Assembly: GCA_007922225.1 (NCBI GenBank)
Contig: ML679961.1
Coordinates: 75,652,652 to 75,716,651 of the forward strand
From: Emydura subglobosa
Lineage: Eukaryota > Chordata > Testudines > Chelidae
Direction of reading: 5' to 3'
DNA length: 64,000 nt
Part shown: positions 46,556 to 58,655 of the stretch, one piece after another
Numbering within the stretch: position 1 is the first letter of the stretch
Layout of the letters: each line of letters opens with the position of its first letter
Notes under the pieces: model-generated
Seen by the model: only the letters and a program-made list of their open reading frames with translations
Told to the model about the DNA's origin: nothing
Database searches by the model: none
Position numbers and translations under genes: made by a program

Positions 46556-46638
46556 CCTCCCGCCGCCGCTTCACTCCGCTGCTCCGGGACCCGGCGGCGG
46601 TGCAGCCCCGCCGCTCCTCCGCTCCGGGCGGCGCTCAT
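46552..46638 (-). promoter_or_regulatory. Upstream ORF overlapping the FJX1 start codon (ATGA)
   Basis: An ATG at 46638-46636 opens a 28-codon frame whose TGA is at 46554-46552. It shares the bases of the FJX1 start in an ATGA overlap. If the transcript begins upstream of 46638, ribosomes that translate this frame would finish exactly at the FJX1 start, an arrangement compatible with reinitiation or with dampened translation. Confidence 0.45.
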
Positions 46639-46642
46639 TCAT
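46571..46642 (-). promoter_or_regulatory. Second short upstream ORF of FJX1
   Basis: An ATG at 46642-46640 is in frame with FJX1 but meets a TGA at 46573-46571 after 23 codons, so it cannot extend the protein N-terminus. It overlaps the other upstream ORF, whose ATG begins four bases later. Confidence 0.45.
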
Positions 46643-47250
46643 CGCTGCACGGGGCGCCGGGACCCTCCGGGCCCGGGCTGAGACGGTGCTGCTGGGCGGG
46701 CGGGCGGCGGCAGTAGCCCCGGGGGTGTCGAGATCTCAGCTCCGGGACCGGCCGTTCCGCCGGCAGCAGCTTCCCCCGCCCGGCGTCTGCACCCAGCGCG
46801 ACCCTCCAGCGATTGAAATTCACACGAGCAAGCACCGACCGAGACCACGTGGGGAAGCGAGGGGGGGCCCGCGACCCTCCCCGGCGCCCAGCGTGGTCCT
46901 CCGCTTAAAGCGGCCATGCCTGAGCGGGGTGGGCCCAGGCTTGGGGTGGGGCTGCCCGCTGGGGGCAGCGGGGAAGGAGGGGATGCAGACCGGGCATGCA
47001 GACCGCTGACTGAGCTGCCCCCACTTCGGGCAGCGGTGCGAAGGAAGGAGACCCGCACCTCTGCCGGACAGATCAGCAACACACCGTCCCCCTACCCCCC
47101 CTTCCCTCCTCGGGAAGCACGAAGGATTCTGCACCTTCGGGCACAGGACAGAGAGAGATGGGCTCACACGCCCACGCTGCTACTTTGTGGCCCACGTTTC
47201 ACACGGCCCAAAGGCCAAGGGGGTGGGCGGGGGCGGGCCGCGGGGCTGAC

Positions 47251-48240
47251 TGGGTTTACTTTGGCGAGATGGGGGCCACTGGCAAAATGTGGGGCCAGGT
47301 GCAGATTGCAACCACGCGACGTTCAGAGGCAGCTGGATGCAGGATTTGGCTTCGGGTCCCGCTCTCAGCGCTCCACCCCTTCCTTATTGCACAGTTGTAG
47401 CACCCTCCCTGGGGGGAGGAGGGATTCCAGTGTTTTGTTTAAATCACTATTTTATACCTTAATGGATGTTACTGTATCCGCGGCGCGCTTCTCCCCCCTT
47501 CCTCAGTTCCCGCTCGTTATCCTCGTTGATTTATTGTGTTTATTCATTGCTTAGAATAGATGACATGAGCGCTCGGCGCTCTACAGTTTCTTCTCCCCCG
47601 CCCCCACACACGGTATAGCGCACACTGCAAAGAACAAAGACAGAGAAGGGATGAGACCAGGCGCAAGCAGAAATCGTGGTAGGCACATGGCGAATTCCGC
47701 TGGGTTCAGGCAGATCGTTTGTTTTGTCTGAGCCCGGGCGCAACTTATTCTGCTCAGGCAGAACCCCCAGCACGACTGAACTCAGTGGGGCTCTGTAGGT
47801 ACCAGAGGGTCACCCCACGGATCGTCCTGTATTTCCTCCTCTCTGTTATCTATCACCCTTCTCCCCGCAGAAACCCCATTTTCAGTGCCGGTGCCCACTA
47901 TGTAGCTAGCACCTGTGGATCAATGTTTTCTTTTTCTCCCAATTTTATTCGTTCCCCGGATCTCTCTCTCTGGACTAGGGGCGTGGTTTTTAGAAACCGT
48001 CAAATGATTGCCCTGTGCCATTATTTGAAGAATATGCCAAGGAAGAAGAGGAATTATTGGGGACAATCACCAAGACTAATGGGATGAAATTAAAGTCAGC
48101 CTAAATTTTCTCTAGCAGTAAAATCTTCAGGACAGTAAAGTCAGATTAAAGTGATGCACAACCTAATACATCTATTGCAGTTTAGTGAGTCAAGCTGTTC
48201 CTATATAATTAAATCCATTGCTTAACCTATCATTAACCAT
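47251..48240. other. Upstream flank of FJX1
   Basis: GC content falls quickly to the AT-rich background. The ORF at 46916-47554 is a compositional artefact of the CpG-rich zone. No gene recognised. Confidence 0.4.
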
Positions 48241-50109
48241 AACACTTTGAAATCTGTTACTTTGCAGAATTTCCTTTTCCCCTCAATCCTGTGTACACAC
48301 AGGGATTTCTTATTGGTAGGTTGTTTAAGCCCAATGAGCTATATCCACAGCTTTTTCTCCCCCTTTTTTTTCTTTCCGTAAATTAGTTGAGAAGTGCAGG
48401 AATTCACATACTGGTTTGTTATCACTCATGAATATTGGGCTCTGGGAATTTATTGGTTCTTAAAGAAAAAGAATATTGAAATAATTTATATAAAAATAAA
48501 AGGACACAAAAAGTTATGGACTTTAACCTCATTCTTGCAATGAAACACTGTGTCCAGATCCCACTGAAGTCACCCTTGTACCTCCCTTTGAGTTCATTTC
48601 TGGATCAGGGCCTTTATAAGCCAATCAAATATAAAGCGGTAGGAACTTTAACAAGGTATTTTTAAGTGCAGAGCTTCTGAATTGGTGCTTTGAGGAGTAA
48701 CTGGTTTAACAGGAAGAGAAGATTTAACAGAATCTGATCTAACTTCACAGCTCAGCCTGTTCTATATTATTTTCACTATTTTTTTGCATGACAACTGTTT
48801 CTTCAGTGCCAGCATCTGTAGAAAGGATCATTTTGGTCCTACAGTAGATATATTAAAATGTGTAAGTCTGTTAATATGTCACATTATTTACTTTGGCTAG
48901 TCAGTTCTTTTGGTATTTTAATTTAAACTACAACAAAGTTTTACAAGTCAGTGGACTCGGATGTTATTTTATTTGGGCAAACTGTAATGGAGGCTTCCAC
49001 CTTGTGGAACAAAGTGGAATTTCCTGTAGTTGAAAGAATGAAAGATAATCTGTAATGATTTTTTCTTTATATTGCAGTTTTTCCCCTTCTAGCTTTTCTT
49101 ATGATGCACAAAGAAGATCGGGAAAGGGCGTTTATTTTTTTTAAAGTATTTTTTCTGTTTCTGTTTTGATTTCTAATCTTAGTTTTGGTCATTGGTTTTA
49201 AATCAATGTAACAAAGCAAATCAAAAACAAAATCAAAAGTCCCTTGCTGCTCAGCTTTTCCTGGACTCTTGGGATGTCACATAGTCACTAGCTGTCCAAA
49301 CACTATTGTGTTCCAGATTAAAAAAAAATCTGGATTTCTTATGGAAAGAAGAAGACAACTCTCCATCCTCCCCTGCTTTGTGTTGGGAGAGGGGAAAAAA
49401 CAAAAACCAACCCAAAGAAAAAACAAACACAATGTTTGGACCTCCTTTATGCATCATAAGGTATGCAAAGCCCCAGCTTATTTTTTCCCTTTTGCATTTA
49501 TTCTTTAAATTCAAACCTAACAACTCCTTAGGGAAGCTCAATATTTTTACATTGAAGACCTAATGCTTCATTTTACCAGATCTTGATGCTATAGTTTCTG
49601 CAGAAAGCAACGTTTTCAGTTTATATAGTGTGGGGTCATCTTCAAAGGAAACAGTCAGCTCGTTTGAGAACCCAAATGTACATGATAATAGTATGTAATA
49701 TGAATAGAAATGTTTTAATTCCACTTTTTGTTAATCTGGATTAAAACAATATTGGTTTTCTAACAACTAAAAATCTCTCTGCAGTTCTGAAAATCCAACA
49801 CGTGCTGTGCTAGCTCCCCCCACAGGTCATAGCATTGCTCTGTAATATCTACTTCATCCAAAAGACTGAAGCTGCTAGTAGCACGTAACACCCTCTTTTC
49901 CTTCCTTCTCCCAGCGTGGAGTGACAGAAGTAGTCGTCGTTAGCTAGCCCATATCTCACCTCCTCCCTCCCCGTGTTACTCTGCAGAGAAGGGTCTGTGC
50001 TGCACACTCCACAGTCAACTTCCTGGTTCAGCTACGAGGGGCCTTCTGCTGGAAGAGGAGGCTGGATTTGCCCATTAATGTCACTGTGAAGCAGCGTATC
50101 CATAGGGAA
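48241..50109. other. AT-rich intergenic sequence
   Basis: No gene. The segment at 48528-48615 (tgtgtccagatcccactgaa, ctggatcagggcctttataa) belongs to the recurrent old repeat motif. The remainder looks single-copy and could contain FJX1 regulatory DNA. Confidence 0.35.
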
Positions 50110-50215
50110 AGCAGATTTGATCAGACCTGTTGTGTCTCACAGGGGTGTAGCAAAGATTAATTACTTAATTCTCATGTGGAAGGTCCTTGGATGAAAGGCA
50201 CTATAGAAGTACAAG
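50110..50215 (+). repeat. MIR 3' fragment (tentative)
   Basis: It reads agcaaagattaattacttaa, ttctcatgtggaaggtcctt and gaaaggcactatagaagtac, like the 3' end of MIR copies elsewhere in the window (compare 33480 and 59630). Confidence 0.5.
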
Positions 50216-52780
50216 ACACAGTAGAAGGTGCCAGAATGTATTAAGAATAGCATGTAGTGTCATGATATTGACCTGTTCTAACAGCAATATGTCACATCCA
50301 GTTGTAGCCATTAGAAGTCAGAGTATTCGTACAACGGCTTCATCATATGCCACCTGGACTTACTGGAATAATGAGAAGTAGTTACTATGCAGGTTGCTAA
50401 CAATAACAATTCCCATCTAGTGAAACGCACAGTATAGTTACTCTCCTTGCTAGTCATGAATTGAGGAATCATTCTTCTCCAACACTGAACCCTTATCACT
50501 GGATGCTGCTTTACACTAAAATCTGCTCTTTTATCCTTTGAATCCATATGCACTGAACAATGAACTCCAGGTGTATAATTTATGGTTGACTGCTACCATG
50601 CACAGTTTCCTATAAGCACAGTACCATTACATTGAATAGCAATCTCTTAGTCAGTGGTAGACTATGTTACCTGAGTAATGTCACAGAATAGCCTGTCTAT
50701 TTCCTGTAACTTTCCAGCCTGAACCAGCTTTGAAAAAAACCCATTGGAAAGGGATTACAGGCTGTAAATTAAATTTTATCCCCTATAGACAGTGGATTTT
50801 TACTTGGATCTCTTTTAAATGAAGATCTGTGCTTCTGGCAGGATAAATTATGCTTATAATAATGAGCAATCAGTTGGTACCTCCTGTGCTGGGAAATCCC
50901 AGTGGGAAAGGACCTTTGCCATTGATAGGGATGGTTTATTTCCTGTTGTTAGAGGGAACATAAACATGAAGGTATTCAAGACACTCATTTTGTTTGCAGC
51001 ATACCTCTTGCAATTAGTCAAAGGGCCATAACTTGACTGCATCCCCTTAAAGCAATAGCTGGGATATGGTATGATAGCACCTGAAAATATACTCAGCTAT
51101 TGTCCTACACCAGCTGACAAAAACAACAATCTAGGGTTTTGGTGAGTTATCCTGTTGGCCAATTTACAGACACCACAAGCTGGACTATTTAAAAACCAGA
51201 CTCTTGCTAGCAGGTTGGACAGCCACCAACCAAGTTGAATTGCTGCTTGATTTGCAACATGTTTAATATTCTGAAACTGTGACCACTGCAATGTAAGGGT
51301 CTTATTATTACTTTGCAGACATTGCTGTGAGCAGCAGGAGCATCTGTTTTTCTCTGGGCTGCTCTAAACTTATACTGGGGAGTGGAGTTGGCTATTGTCT
51401 GGGCACAGAATCCCAGGAGGTACACAAAGGTAAATTGAAGCAACTTTTGGCCTCCCTCCCTGGCTTCCTGCATTGAATGCTTCTCAGCTGGATGGGAGAA
51501 TTAGGCTCAGAAAGTCTTCTAGCTATGGGCATGCATTCTGGGACTGCTGAAGCACTGCCCTAGCCCATGGTATGCAGCACTGTTACTAGGAGAAGGGGGC
51601 GGGGGGAGGTTGTGGAACACTGTGGCTTCAAACTAACACTGGGGAGAAATCATTGTAAATGGCACTGATTCAGCCCATTGACATTAGCTGAGAATAAGAA
51701 CAGAATAGAGACTTCAGGATTTGACCCATGTGGCTTGGTTCAGTTGCTACTGAAGTCAAAGGCCAAACTCTAAATGACTTCAGTGGGGATCGGGATTGTG
51801 CTCCTAGTGAGGAAGCGAATGGATGCTTTGTTTTCCCTGTGCAGCTTGCTTACGCTCTTTTAAAAAATTTCTCCTTCCACTCACAACCCTTGCTGAGCAA
51901 CAAAGGCAGGTAAAGTACAGGAACAGAATGGGGCTTTGTCATGTGCAAGTCTCATGCCAATCAACAGGTTCAAAGCGCCCGTGGATTCAAGAGAGGTCTC
52001 TTTTCTCCCACCTCTTTGTTTAGCAATGAAGACTGTGATCCTTTCCAGGATCAAGGCAGTGACCTCCATTTCTATCGGCATCTTTGAATTCTGATGCTTC
52101 CTGGAAAGATTCTCCACTTTATATTAGCTGAAGTTGATAATGGGCATCCAGCTGCAGCTTCTCTGTAGGGGGTCAGGTCTCACTAGAACTGCTGAAGTGC
52201 TTAGTCCCCACTTTGGCTCAGGCAAGTTCCAGCCTGAAGTAGCATCTTGGAAGAAGATGGTATTTGCTGTCAAGATTGAGGCCTTCATCCAGCCCCTTTT
52301 AAAGCTCCAGAGCCATAGGGACAGACCTGTATATATGGGAGTGCAGTGGGTGCTGGCTTCATTGCATCAGTTTCTCCTCTCCAGTTATCTTCCCCAGGTA
52401 TATCGGCTATTGTGGTGCTTTTATCAAGGAGTCTTCTGAACTTTGCCAACATAGAGATAACTTAGTCCTCTAGTTATGTCACAAAACTCATCACTTCCAA
52501 AGCAGGGTTGTCAGCTCACCCTGTACTGATGCCACTACTTGTGTACTCAAGGATTTTCTACCTCCACCTTCCAGTGGCACAATAGGAGAAGGTAGGTCTT
52601 TCTTTCCTCTGGGTTCTGATCCAGGAATGCTGTTGTGAGTAGTGATTGCACCACTTTACACCAACCCTGCTTCGTTTACCTAGATCACTTCCTGTCTAGG
52701 CCTATCTCTAGGCTCTTTGCACAGTTCCTTCCTGTCCTCCCCAGATCTGTTGGTAAAACCAGCACATCACATCAGGTCTC
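50216..52780. other. Intergenic sequence without recognised genes
   Basis: Short ORFs only. Around 51735-51800 the inverted pair gctactgaagtcaaaggc / aaatgacttcagtggggatc forms a short recurrent motif. No exon or RNA gene supported. Confidence 0.35.
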
Positions 52781-52974
52781 AGGCTTGGTCTACACTTAAA
52801 AATTAGGTCGCTATAGCTACGTTAGTCAGAGGTGTGAAAAACACTGCCCCGACTGAAAATAGTTGTGTCGAACTAACCCCCCAGTATAGATGCAGCTATA
52901 TAGATGGAAGACTGTCCCTGTCATTGTAGCCACTGTTGTGCAGTTATAGTCTTTGTGGTGTAGACACAGCCTTA
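52781..52974. mobile_element. TIR element, about 194 bp
   Basis: It starts aggcttggtctacactt and ends tgtagacacagcctta. The ends are inverted with a few mismatches. The interior includes ggtcgctatagctacgttag and gtcgaactaacccccc. It directly abuts the CR1 copy to its right. Confidence 0.75.
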
Positions 52975-53937
52975 GTGTTAGTACCTGGGTCCAGTACTAT
53001 TCAATATTTTCATTAATGACTTGGATAATGGAGTGGAGTATGCTTATAATGTTTGCAGATATCACCAGGCTGGGAGCGGTTGCAAGCCTTTTGGAGGACA
53101 GGATTAGAATTCAAAATTACCTTGACAAATTGGAGAATTGGTCTGAAATCAACAACATGAAAGTCAATAAAGATAAGTGCAAGTACTTCACTTAGGATGG
53201 AAAAATCAAATGCACAACTACACAATGGGGAATAACTGACCAGGCAGCAGTACTGCTGAAAAGGATCTGATGAGTTATAGTGGATCACAAATTAAATATG
53301 AGTCAACAACATGATGCAGTTGTGAAAAAGGCTAATCTCATTTTGGGTGTGTTAACAGGAATGTTTTATGTAAGACACGGGAGGTAATTATGATGCTGTA
53401 CTTGGCACTGCAGAAGCCTCAGCCTGTGTCAGTACTGTGTCCAATTCTGGCATTGCACTTTAGGAAAGATGTGGACAAATTGGAGAGAGTCCAGAGGAGG
53501 GCAACAAAAACAAAGAACTGTTTAGAAAACTTGACCTATGAGGAAAGGTTAAAAAATCTGGCCATGTTTAGTCTTGAGAAAAAAAGACTTAGGAGGGACC
53601 TGATAGTCTTCAAATATGCTAAGTGCTGTTATAAAGAAGACTGTGATTCACTGGTCTCTGTGTCCACTGAAGATAGGAGAAGTAATGGGCTTAATCTGCA
53701 GCAAGGTAGATTTATGTTAGATATTAGGAAAAACTTTCTAACTGTAAGGTTTGTTAAGCTCTGGAATAGGTTTCCAAGGGAGGTTGCGGAATCCCCATCC
53801 TTGGAGGTTTTTAAGAATAGATTGGACAAACACCTATCAAGGATGGTCTGGTTTATTTGGTCCTGCCTTAGTGCAGGGGGCTGGATTTGATGACTTCTTG
53901 AGGTCCCTTCCAGCCCTACATTTCTATGACTAGTCTC
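52975..53937 (+). mobile_element. CR1 LINE, 5'-truncated, ORF2 3' half to tail
   Basis: It begins within the reverse transcriptase (gtccagtactattcaatatt, peptide FNIFINDLDNG-like with a frameshift) and continues through the conserved C-terminal region: LDKLENWSEINNMKVNKDKC near 53130, CPILALHFRKDVDKLERVQR near 53440-53500, LTYEERLKNLAMFSLEKKRL near 53530-53590. It ends with the tail gaggtcccttccagccctac, atttctatgac. Several frameshifts and stops show it is inactive. Confidence 0.93.
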
Positions 53938-54707
53938 TCTTCAGTGGCTTTCCTGCCAGGCTGTATACTGTAGAAAGCCTTTCCGAGACCTTGTCTTTAT
54001 CCAGAACTCCTCCCTCATAATGAACCCCCAGGCTTCTTCTGTATGGTCTTGGTTGATCACTGCCCTACCTTTTGGCCACCTCACCCCAAGCAATGTCTGG
54101 ACTCACTCTTGAAATGACCACCTCATTCTATTACTGAAACAGAGAAAGAATCAAGGCTGGCTAGATACTTAAGTTAATAGACATGAGGATCATGATTCAC
54201 ATAGGGTGAAATTCCCACCTCCTTGCCTGAAGCCTGAGTAATCAGGTTTTGTGTGGGAGTTGACTGAGATGTGAAGGGTCTATGGAATTCACCCCACAAC
54301 CTGCAGACAAGCTGCAGGGCTGCAGTGCGGCCCCTCCGTGGCTGCAGTTCCCATCTACCCGTCACTCCAACCTTCCTCCCCAGGTGTTTTGGGTCATTGG
54401 TCTATGGCAGAATGGATTACAGAAGCCTTTCTGCAGCCCACTCCCAACCTTCCCTCCACACCAAGAGTGTGTATGGAGACCCTTTCTGCAGTGCAGGGCT
54501 GCTACCTGAAACAGCTTCCCTATTATGTGGCTTAATTGGCATGGAGTACCTTACACAGTCGCTCTGCTCCTGTATGAATTTCACACCCTCCTGAAGGAAA
54601 TGCTAGTCTCATAAGGAGTCACTTGGCTGTGATGTGCAGAAGCTCTTCATTCAACTTATTTATTTATTTTTTTAAGAAAGAATGTTGCTTAGCATTTATC
54701 ATGTGTC
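53938..54707. other. Intergenic, nothing recognised
   Basis: The overlapping plus-strand ORFs at 54271-54594 have no recognisable domain. No gene is supported. Confidence 0.35.
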
Positions 54708-54719
54708 TATAGTGAGATA

Positions 54720-55220
54720 AGTTCCAGAGAGGTAGCCGTGTTAGTCTGTATACAGCAAAAACAACGAAAGACCTGTAGCACTTTAAAGACTAACAAATTT
54801 AATTTCTGCAGGCATAAGCTTTCGTGGGCTGCAACCCACTTGTCAGATGCAAGAAATAGAAATCAGATAGGGGGTATATATATACATCCAAGGTTAAGGA
54901 ACAGCAATGGGGAGGGTAGGTGACAATTACATCTTGTAATGAGATAACCATTCCAAGTCCCTATTCAGACCCAGTAGACACAATCAAACTGGGTCTGAAT
55001 AGGGACTTGGAATGGTTATCTCATTACAAGAACTAATTGTCATTGTTCACACATTCTCACCTTCTAATCAATGGTTGTGAATAGACCTCATCTACTCTAA
55101 CGGAATGGACTTTGCTAACACCTACCCTCCTCATGGGTTGCAGCCCAAGAAAGCTTATGGCTGCAGAAATTAAATTTGTTAGTCTTTAAAGTGCTACAGG
55201 ACTCTCTCTTTTTTTTTTTT
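54720..55220. mobile_element. Foldback element, probable Penelope-like terminal hairpin
   Basis: It starts ccagagaggtagccgtgtta and is built as two inverted halves. Outer arms: about 54771-54836 and 55135-55201, about 66 bp, nearly identical and inverted (gcactttaaagactaacaaa against its complement). Inner arms: 54933-54975 and 54988-55030, 43 bp each and perfectly complementary, with a 12-bp loop. It ends in a T-run. A 12-bp direct repeat tatagtgagata (54708-54719 and 55221-55232) flanks the whole unit. The end sequence recalls turtle Penelope-like retroelements (memory, not search). No enzyme domain is left. Confidence 0.75.
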
Positions 55221-55232
55221 TATAGTGAGATA

Positions 55233-56514
55233 GATTTTGCTGTTGTGGCGCCCTCTAGAGGCCCTTCCTTTCAGGTTTGGCCAGCATTTTTGTAAGTCTT
55301 CAGGAACTGTGCTCAGCCAGTTCTGCATCTTGGATAATGTGTTTGTTTTTGTTTTACAAAAAACCACACCACCTTTTAACAAGTCTTTTTGAACTCTAGC
55401 AAGATGTCTGGGCAATGAAGCCCAGTGGCTGTTACATATGAAACACTTACCTAAGACAGTTGATCCATCTATCTACAGCCAGAGACTATTTGTATTAAAC
55501 CACTTGATATAAGAGTCCTTGAGGCCTGGCTTTAGAAATATTTGTAATACTCGCCAGTTATCTTGGTAATCTGCAGTTGTTTGAGGGATTTATTCGTTTC
55601 TCCTATTAAAGGTGAACTGGAAAGCTAAAATGAAATCTGTGGTGAGCCCAGATTGATATACTATAGGCTTCCGCTGAGCAAGCTGGGCCCGGCATTCAGT
55701 ACAGAAATATATTGGAATGATTCACTTGCAACTTCTGTTATATAAATGCCGTTGAATATGCTCAGGTAACTGATGTTTTGGGTAATGGAGAGGATTTTAA
55801 TGGTAAATAACAGACAGCCAGCGACATGGCCCTTTTTTTGATAACATAGGGCTAGATTCTCAGCTATTGGATCCATTGCAGTTAGTGGTTCAGTGGAGTT
55901 TCCGATATTTGAGGTCTGCATAATGAAGACTGTGCTGTGTACTTGTTTCTCACTCACCACTGAAGTGCAGCCTTTTCTAGGGTGGAACATGGTAGCCATT
56001 TATGTCAGTTAAACCTGACATCATTTTTTAGGTTAGGAAGTGGAGAATAACTTTCCCAACTGAAATGGCTGAGAATTGAGGGAGGCAGAAGGTAATTGCT
56101 AGAGTTAGGGCGTGGCCAGGCCACAGGGTCTAGTCCTCTTATCTTTTAGAAGAGAGATGTAGGCTCTCTTAAGAGAGTTGAGAGTTCAGGTTTGTGGTTT
56201 TACATTTCATTCATAAAAACAAAAGTCAGGGTTTTATCGCCTATGATAAACCTGTCGTATAGGGACTCTTTTTCCACCCATCTCAGCACCTGAATGAAGT
56301 GCATTCTTGCCCTATTCCAATATCTCAGCTCTATTATCCACAGGTGCCTGTACTGATACTCTGACCCTATCATGTCAAGCAGACTACTCTTCTCAAAAGT
56401 CCAGTGTCTGGGGGGACAGGGAACTACCACAATGCCCATAATCAGAGCTGGGGATAAAACTCAACCGAAATCTTTCCAGCTGATCTTGATTCACTCATTT
56501 ATAAACATCTCAAG
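55233..56514. other. Intergenic, nothing recognised
   Basis: No gene or confidently classified repeat. ORFs at 55661-55999 and 56200-56439 lack domains. Confidence 0.35.
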
Positions 56515-56740
56515 ATTCATAGATTTTAATGTTATAAGGGACCATTATGATATTCTGGTCTGATCTCCTGGATAACACAGACCAAAGACTTTTATACCCA
56601 CTGGCTCCTGCATTAGGTGCAATAATTTGTGACTGTAGTATATATATCTTTGAGAAATACATTTCCTGTTGATTTAAAGACTGCAAATGCAAACATGCCC
56701 TGGTAAGTGTTCCAATGGTTAATTATTCTCACTGTGAAAA
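56515..56740 (-). mobile_element. CR1-type 3' fragment, old
   Basis: On the plus strand it begins ttcatagattttaatgttat, aagggaccattatgatattc, tggtctgatctcctggataa, cacagaccaaaga: the reverse complement of a CR1 3'-end subfamily, diverged from the copies at 25549 and 62112. Confidence 0.75.
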
Positions 56741-58344
56741 ATACATGCTTTATTTAGATGTTCTCGCTAAAAACTCAGGCACTGAGGTAGGCCCAGTGTA
56801 ACAGCCTATATAAACTAGCTAGACTAGATTAGAAAAATGAGGCCAAACTGAAAATAGCTTTTTTGGGTTTTTTTTGTTTTAAAAAGGGAAATTCTGTCAC
56901 AATTTTATCTCAAGATGCAAAAATACACTCAGGATACATCTTAAACTTTTCAGCAAATGCTAAAAAAGTGCAGCTTCTGCATTCCTGGTAAAATTTTCTT
57001 ATTAATCTTAAGGTAAAAACACCAGCTGTGCTAGTGACAAACCAGCTGTTTGGTCATTTCTAACTGAAACAGAAAAAGATCAGCTTAAACAGCAACACAT
57101 AATCTGCAAGCAATTCAGATTGCTGCTCTGTTTTGTGTAGCCTAGAGAAGCAATGGGATTCGGTGACGCTTCTCAGGGTACCCAGGACAGTGAGTCACCC
57201 TGTTAACCCCTGTTTCCAGTATGAGGGAGTCTTGCTTGTGCTTAGATTCCAGCTTACTAGCACCACCAGCTTTGTAGTCACGCAAACATTCCCCTTGGGG
57301 CTATGCCAGCCCTTACTTTGCCTTGCAGGTTTTTACTTTGCCTTGCCTTTGAAGCATTCTTCAGTAGTATCCAGCCCCTGACACTGGCTACTCACAGAAA
57401 ATACCGGGTCTGCCATTCCCAATGGAACAGCATACAGCATTCAGCTCATGCACTTTGCTTAACACCACAGCACTGAAATACATTTATAGTGATAACAAAA
57501 ATAAATGTATTATCAAAGATTCAGGAGATAGTGAGTAAAGATATTGGAAATGCATATAAAACAAAATCATAACACACTTTCTAGAGACTAAACTATCAGG
57601 TTAATCTCCCATCTAAAGAAGTTTTACCTCACCCCAAGGTTTTCTTCAGTGATTTCAACCAAGGTTGGCTGAGAGCCCGTTTTCATGAATGTAAATACAC
57701 TGCCTGTTTACTTCCTAGGTGCAGAATGAGGGGGTATCTTCTTTGTCTCCTATATATACCCACAGAGTTCATTGTCTATCCCCAGACATAGGATAGCCAT
57801 CAGTGGCTTGTTCTTCCCTGTGTGTTACTTTCCTTCACATCTCTTCGTTAACGTCTGACCCTGTATGTAAATGGGCATCCATGATGTTAGCTTACAGTGC
57901 ATAATTTACATCCGGACAGAGAGACAGGTGAATAAGCATCTCTTGTCTGATAGAAAACCTGTATTTTCACCTCTGCTGGTGACTCATACTTGATACAGAC
58001 TCTAAGAACACCCATGGCTTTTCACCTCCCACTTGCAGTTTCTTTGACTCTCCATGAGATCATGATATAGAGTGGGGATGAAGAAGGACAGTGCTGTGGT
58101 GGCATCTGACTCCGGTCCTTTCTAACCATGTGTAGCAGATTTCCTCTGCATGAATTGTAAAGAAACTCCTGTTCCCTCACCTTAGAAATTAGAGATGAAA
58201 AGACCTATTAGGTCACATCTCAGTCATTCTCCCACCCTCCCAGTCCAGGATTGTTCCTATACTACATTCCCCAGTCTGTCCAATCTTAAATGACTCCAGT
58301 AATGGGGTTTCTTAGCCCTCTTCATTCTAGCCTAGTAGAAACTA
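56741..58344. other. Intergenic sequence without recognised genes
   Basis: The pyrimidine-rich ORF at 57133-57381 has no domain. No repeat recognised with confidence. Confidence 0.35.
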
Positions 58345-58655
58345 ATGTTGAAAATGTTGCCAGCTCTCATGATTTCATCAAGATTCTTGTGATATTTGAT
58401 GTTTTTCCTAAAGTACTAACCCTTGGAATCAGAAAATTGCCTGAGAATCTCAGCTGTTGTAAAAAAAATGAGGTAAGTTTCTACCCCTTCTGGTTCCAGA
58501 GATACGCTTGAAAACATGCACCCTAAAAACACCAACACCAAATAAAGGCAAATCAAAATAACCTAGAATTGGTTATTTTTTAAAAACATAATCATTTGAA
58601 AAGGCCTGACTCATGATTTCTGATTGCTTGGGATTGGCAATACTGTGAATGTTTC
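58345..58655 (-). mobile_element. Non-autonomous repeat, copy 2
   Basis: The same family as 22955-23272 in the opposite orientation: atgttgccagctctcatgat at the left, ttctggttccagagatacgc in the middle, and actcatgatttctgattgct, tgggattggcaatactgtg at the right. The length is similar (about 310 bp). The conserved ends (ttgcca...tggcaa) are inverted. Confidence 0.65.

Larger units (their letters stand above)
45590..47250. promoter_or_regulatory. CpG-rich FJX1 promoter and coding region
   Basis: A sharp rise in G+C and CpG covers the 5' two thirds of FJX1 and about 700 bp upstream, with SP1-like gggcggg boxes (for example gctgggcgggcgggcgg near 46691). No TATA box was recognised. The transcription start is therefore not fixed. 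The high G+C explains the long ORFs open in other frames and on the opposite strand. Confidence 0.75.

Noticed and set aside
45579..46574. 331-codon minus-strand frame overlapping FJX1 in another register
   Set aside because: It begins at a GTG, not an ATG, and stays open because of the very high G+C. The Ala/Gly/Arg-rich product is the typical shadow of a GC-rich gene.
45662..47009. Plus-strand frames of 339 and 345 codons opposite FJX1
   Set aside because: They lie antisense to a clearly conserved gene in a CpG island; composition is Pro/Arg/Gly/Ser-rich with no domain, and nothing supports translation.
53390..53890. 166-codon ORF as an independent gene
   Set aside because: It is the C-terminal part of CR1 ORF2 in a broken copy, not a host gene.
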